64,000 nt of DNA from CAG-411 sp963643465 (GTDB lineage Bacteria > Bacillota > Clostridia > Lachnospirales > Lachnospiraceae). Where the stretch lies: the NCBI GenBank assembly GCA_963643465.1, contig CAVIJT010000003.1, positions 62,001 to 126,000 on the forward strand, written 5' to 3'. The translations under genes were made by a program, and so were the position numbers. Shown here one piece after another: positions 60,601 through 64,000 of this stretch (its first letter is position 1; the number at the start of each line of letters is the position of its first letter). The notes under the pieces are model-generated. The model did not search any database. It worked only from the letters and a program-made list of their open reading frames with translations, and was not told the DNA's origin.

Positions 60601-63600
60601 ATGAATAAAAAAAGAAAAGGAGATATTTTGTTCATATGCGTGGTATTTGTAGTAACATTAATAGGGATATTTGGGTATTGGTTGTTCCAAATTGGGAGAC
60701 ATGAGGGACAGAGAGCATCGGCAGAAGTAAAGAAGTCCGAAGTGAATAATTATTCCAGCGAAGAAATTATCACGGTGCATTCTACTTTTTATAATTATCG
60801 GTCAGATACTGAGATTTCTAGTGGAAAGAGAAGTCAGGGGGCGCAAGGACTTTATGCTGTAGAAGCAGTTCCTTTTACCAAATTTAACAAGCTGTTGAGT
60901 ACATATTATACAGGCAAAAATGTAAGTGGTATTTATACGGGTAACTTTTATAATTATTATCAAGATTTATTAGTATCCGGTCAGACTGCCATTACATGGC
61001 CCAATTATGCAAAGTTTTATTGGGCAGCAAATATTGCTAATCGAGGTACCTATTCTTCCGTATGTCAGGGAATTGTATCAAGTTCGCTTAAAGGGTTTAC
61101 TTCTTCTGATATTTGTAGTGGCACGTTAGTAGCAAGTAATGGAACTACAGCAGTGCCTTATTTTAATGAGACGTTTTTGGCTCAGACAAGTGGTGGAAAT
61201 CCAATTGGTTATGTGAAGGAAGATGTTGGATTTCCGTTTCGTAAAGCATATAGCAGTTCTAAAGGCGAATATTATGAGTTTGACAGTACAAAAGATGTAG
61301 TTCGATTTTCTGGTTTACCATCGGACCAATCCCAAGCAAGTAGTGAAACGGACTATTTTGGTACCGATGATGGTACTTTAAGTTATTATTATAAAAATAG
61401 GCGCGTATATATTATGGGAAGCGACAGAACCCGTTCGGCAACTTCCCAGTTTTTGCCTTTTAACAGCGGAGAAGATATAAATATATCCAATAGCAACGCC
61501 TTTAGTACAAACCAAGCATATATGCAAAAGATTGACTATGGATTTGGACTTCGTTTGGATATTCCGTTTCGTTTGTCGGATGATGGAAGAGTCGATGGAA
61601 AGGATATGGTGTTTGAGTTTTCCGGAGATGATGATGTATGGATTTTTGTAGACGGTGAATTGGTTATGGATTTGGGGGGACAGCATGCAGAGGCTACAGG
61701 AAAGATTAACTTTGCCGGAAGTAGTAATACAGCAGTAGCGACTGTAAATCATGTTACGTTTGCAAATGGTTCTACCACTGCATCCAATACTGCAAAAAGT
61801 AATTCCATTATGGCAAACGATACCTATTCTGAAAAAGTAACAAAGACATTTAATATTACCAAGGGAAGCGCAAATGAACATGTAATTACTGTATTTTACA
61901 TGGAGCGTGGTATGTATGACTCTAACTTTAAAATGGCATTTAATTTTGTTCCAAAGGATGACCCGGAAGTGGAAGCCACAGTTGCTCCTACGGCTACAGT
62001 TTCAAGTACCACACCAACTCCACAGCCAGCTGACAGAAGTGATAGTTTGACAATACAAAATGAAGTAGTTGCGCCAGCTGCTTTGAATACTGTATTTGAA
62101 GAGGAAGTATGGAAAACGGTGGAGGAGGATGTATTCCAGTATACGGTTGCAAATAAAGGGACAAGCTCTGGTTCTGTTGGAGATAGTGGATTGCAGTATC
62201 CAAGTGGAAAGTTGACGGTGAGGGAGAGAGATGGGTGCGATAAGAAGTATTTAAGTTTTGGGGAAAAGCCCGTAGTGCGAATCTTTTTTGAACCGAGCCT
62301 TTCTAATGCGGTAATTAATACCATTAAGATAGATTCGAGTCAGTCAAGTCAGCAGGGGATAACGACAGATGAAATAGGAAGATTTAGCACTACAAAAGCA
62401 CCTACAACAGAGAATATGCCAAGTGGGTGCAGTTGGCAAGAATTTCAAACAGGTGTTTATTATTGTGATCTTCCAATAGGAACCACTATAACATTAAAAA
62501 GTGAATTGGGAACAGCATCAACAAGTCATAACAAGTACACTTATATACAAAACGTTACGGTAACAGGAGATGATAACGGAAAGATTTTGGTTGCAGCGAA
62601 CAAAAATAATCATACATATACACGTTCCTATTTATATTTAGAGTATGATTTTATAGCGAATACCTATGGCTATGCAGCGATTTCAAAAATAAGCTATAGC
62701 CAAAATCTTCCTTACCAAACGCCAGGTGTTACATCTACCTATGCACCAGATGATGCAAATACATCTTCATATCAAACGGTAACGGATACTACTTATCAGA
62801 TTACAGAGGCTTATCCTGCTGCAACCAGTCCTGTAAATGCAAATATTTTGGTAAATGATGCAACAGGTGCTACAAGAAATACAGATGCCAATGGAAATAT
62901 AGCATTACTGTCTGATGATGCAGGAACTTTTTATAAACAATTTGCAGAGGGTAGTGTTATGTATGTGCGTTATAAGGAAGAATTACAAAAAATGGAGGCA
63001 AAGGCAACTGTGCCAAGTGGTACAGATATTTCCAGTGCTACAGCGGAAAATTATATTTCCTATGCAACGGACAGAACAGAAGATGAGATGCGTTTGTTAA
63101 GTCAGTATTATAGCACATCAATGGCAGCGGTTTCCAAAGAGACCGTTGATGGAACGGAAACTGAGCAATCTGTAAATGTCAAAGCAGCATCTGCCACATT
63201 TGATTATAAGCGAGTGCAAGCAAATAGCACAGGGGATTTGCAAATTACAGAGACATTTACCCATACGGTAAAAACAGGAGATTTGTATATCTATAAGGAA
63301 TTACAGGGACTTATGGAAGATGATGCTGATACTACCGGATGGAAAGAGCGATATGAAAAAGAATATACGTTTATCATTCAATTTAGCAATGTATTTGGTG
63401 GAACTTCTGCTGTTACACCTTACAATGGTACTGCTGTTCGGTATACTAGAGCAGATAAGGACAGTGGGTATACAGACGAGGAAACAATTACCATTACAAA
63501 TGGCGAGATTACATTGACGGGAAATCAATATGTGGTGATTACCGGTATTCCTGTAGGAACCACCTATACGATTCAAGAAACTGATCCAGCAGATACGTCG

Positions 63601-64000
63601 GTAATGGGTTCTGTGTCTATACAGTATAAGGTCAACAGCGATGGAGAGGTTTTTACTTCGCCAGCTTACCAATCCGCAGGAGAACCGGGAGTTATAACTA
63701 TAGATAAAAGCAATCGAATCATAGAGGGAGTGATTCCTGGTGAGGTAACAGATAGTGCATCCGAAGAAAGTACCACAGACTATGTTTCTGTGGATGTAAA
63801 AATAATGTTTACAAACCAGTGGGGAGCCATCACCCTTACAAAAGAGTTGGCAGGAGAACAATCTTATGCCAATGATAGAACCTATCAATTTTTAATTGAA
63901 GTAGGAGATGGGACAACCTATACTAACTTTTCAGGAATGGGTGTAATTAGAACAGAGAAGAAGGAGGCGGATGCTTCTGGAGAGATTACGACTACCATTA
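60601..64000 (+). CDS. Fibro-slime-domain surface protein with Cna_B-like repeats (3'-truncated)
   Basis: ATG 60601 follows GGAAGGGGG, and the frame stays open to the last base (over 1130 residues). An N-terminal TM/signal (ILFICVVFVVTLIGIFGYWL) is followed by a fibro-slime (PA14-related) domain ending in the block EFSGDDDVWIFVDGELVMDL, with DLGGQHAEATGKI after it, at residues ~335-370. A Thr/Pro linker (~460-475) and a mixed beta region follow. From ~residue 900 there are Cna_B/DUF7601-like isopeptide modules: GIPVGTTYTIQETDP and ITLTKELAGEQSYANDRTYQF. Such proteins are large cell-surface adhesins or pilin-like stalks. The C-terminal sorting signal, if present, is outside the window. Confidence 0.88.
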   Translation, partial: MNKKRKGDILFICVVFVVTLIGIFGYWLFQIGRHEGQRASAEVKKSEVNNYSSEEIITVHSTFYNYRSDTEISSGKRSQGAQGLYAVEAVPFTKFNKLLSTYYTGKNVSGIYTGNFYNYYQDLLVSGQTAITWPNYAKFYWAANIANRGTYSSVCQGIVSSSLKGFTSSDICSGTLVASNGTTAVPYFNETFLAQTSGGNPIGYVKEDVGFPFRKAYSSSKGEYYEFDSTKDVVRFSGLPSDQSQASSETDYFGTDDGTLSYYYKNRRVYIMGSDRTRSATSQFLPFNSGEDINISNSNAFSTNQAYMQKIDYGFGLRLDIPFRLSDDGRVDGKDMVFEFSGDDDVWIFVDGELVMDLGGQHAEATGKINFAGSSNTAVATVNHVTFANGSTTASNTAKSNSIMANDTYSEKVTKTFNITKGSANEHVITVFYMERGMYDSNFKMAFNFVPKDDPEVEATVAPTATVSSTTPTPQPADRSDSLTIQNEVVAPAALNTVFEEEVWKTVEEDVFQYTVANKGTSSGSVGDSGLQYPSGKLTVRERDGCDKKYLSFGEKPVVRIFFEPSLSNAVINTIKIDSSQSSQQGITTDEIGRFSTTKAPTTENMPSGCSWQEFQTGVYYCDLPIGTTITLKSELGTASTSHNKYTYIQNVTVTGDDNGKILVAANKNNHTYTRSYLYLEYDFIANTYGYAAISKISYSQNLPYQTPGVTSTYAPDDANTSSYQTVTDTTYQITEAYPAATSPVNANILVNDATGATRNTDANGNIALLSDDAGTFYKQFAEGSVMYVRYKEELQKMEAKATVPSGTDISSATAENYISYATDRTEDEMRLLSQYYSTSMAAVSKETVDGTETEQSVNVKAASATFDYKRVQANSTGDLQITETFTHTVKTGDLYIYKELQGLMEDDADTTGWKERYEKEYTFIIQFSNVFGGTSAVTPYNGTAVRYTRADKDSGYTDEETITITNGEITLTGNQYVVITGIPVGTTYTIQETDPADTSVMGSVSIQYKVNSDGEVFTSPAYQSAGEPGVITIDKSNRIIEGVIPGEVTDSASEESTTDYVSVDVKIMFTNQWGAITLTKELAGEQSYANDRTYQFLIEVGDGTTYTNFSGMGVIRTEKKEADASGEITTTI

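Overview
The window is AT-rich, has closely spaced genes with strong AAGGAGG-type ribosome binding sites, a large (Alu-domain type) SRP RNA, a sporulation gene (spmB), GHKL/LytTR two-component systems, and secreted proteins with Thr/Pro linkers joined to Big_2, BspA-type LRR, CBM26-like and fibro-slime domains. Together these point to a spore-forming gut Firmicute of the Lachnospiraceae (Clostridium cluster XIVa; Roseburia/Butyrivibrio-like). The family assignment is inference; no rRNA is present.

Layout. 1-8 kb: 3' part of an RND exporter, a DUF885 lipoprotein, an spmB orphan, a GT2 glycosyltransferase and ndk. 8-18 kb: a very large hybrid histidine kinase, an anchored unknown protein, a decayed gene remnant and a secreted CotH-kinase/CBM26 protein. 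18-22.6 kb: a short KdpD-like kinase and KdpE-like regulator beside a P2-type Ca2+-type ATPase. 22.8-28.5 kb: three surface or secreted proteins (Big_2 adhesin-like; DUF6273-like plus LRR; metallophosphoesterase). 29-30 kb: DAHP synthase. 30.4-38.8 kb: a self-contained accessory locus, with a GHKL kinase, a LytTR regulator, a secreted ~170-residue beta-rich protein, a FtsX/MacB-type ABC permease and ATPase, and an anchored solute-binding-like protein. It carries three pairs of a 14-bp direct repeat at exactly 20-bp pitch, which I read as its own LytTR operators. 38.8-47 kb: MATE pump with divergent AraC regulator, Ca2+/Na+ exchanger, small unknowns, TatD nuclease, rsmA and an unknown gene behind a sigma-E-like promoter. 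47-56.5 kb: membrane EAL protein, GNAT, tadA, a second LytTR/GHKL pair, an M48 peptidase, SRP RNA and an OmpR-type two-component system. 57-60.5 kb: the matching BceAB-like ABC exporter. 60.6 kb to the end: a fibro-slime/Cna_B-like surface protein that runs off the window.

The most striking non-coding signals are three dispersed ~255-314-nt elements (28.5, 49.2 and 56.5 kb), each folding into one long imperfect hairpin with compensatory base changes between copies, and a second, unrelated ~212-nt full-length palindrome at 49.5 kb. The best candidate for an undescribed protein system is the LytTR-controlled secretion locus at 30.4-38.8 kb.
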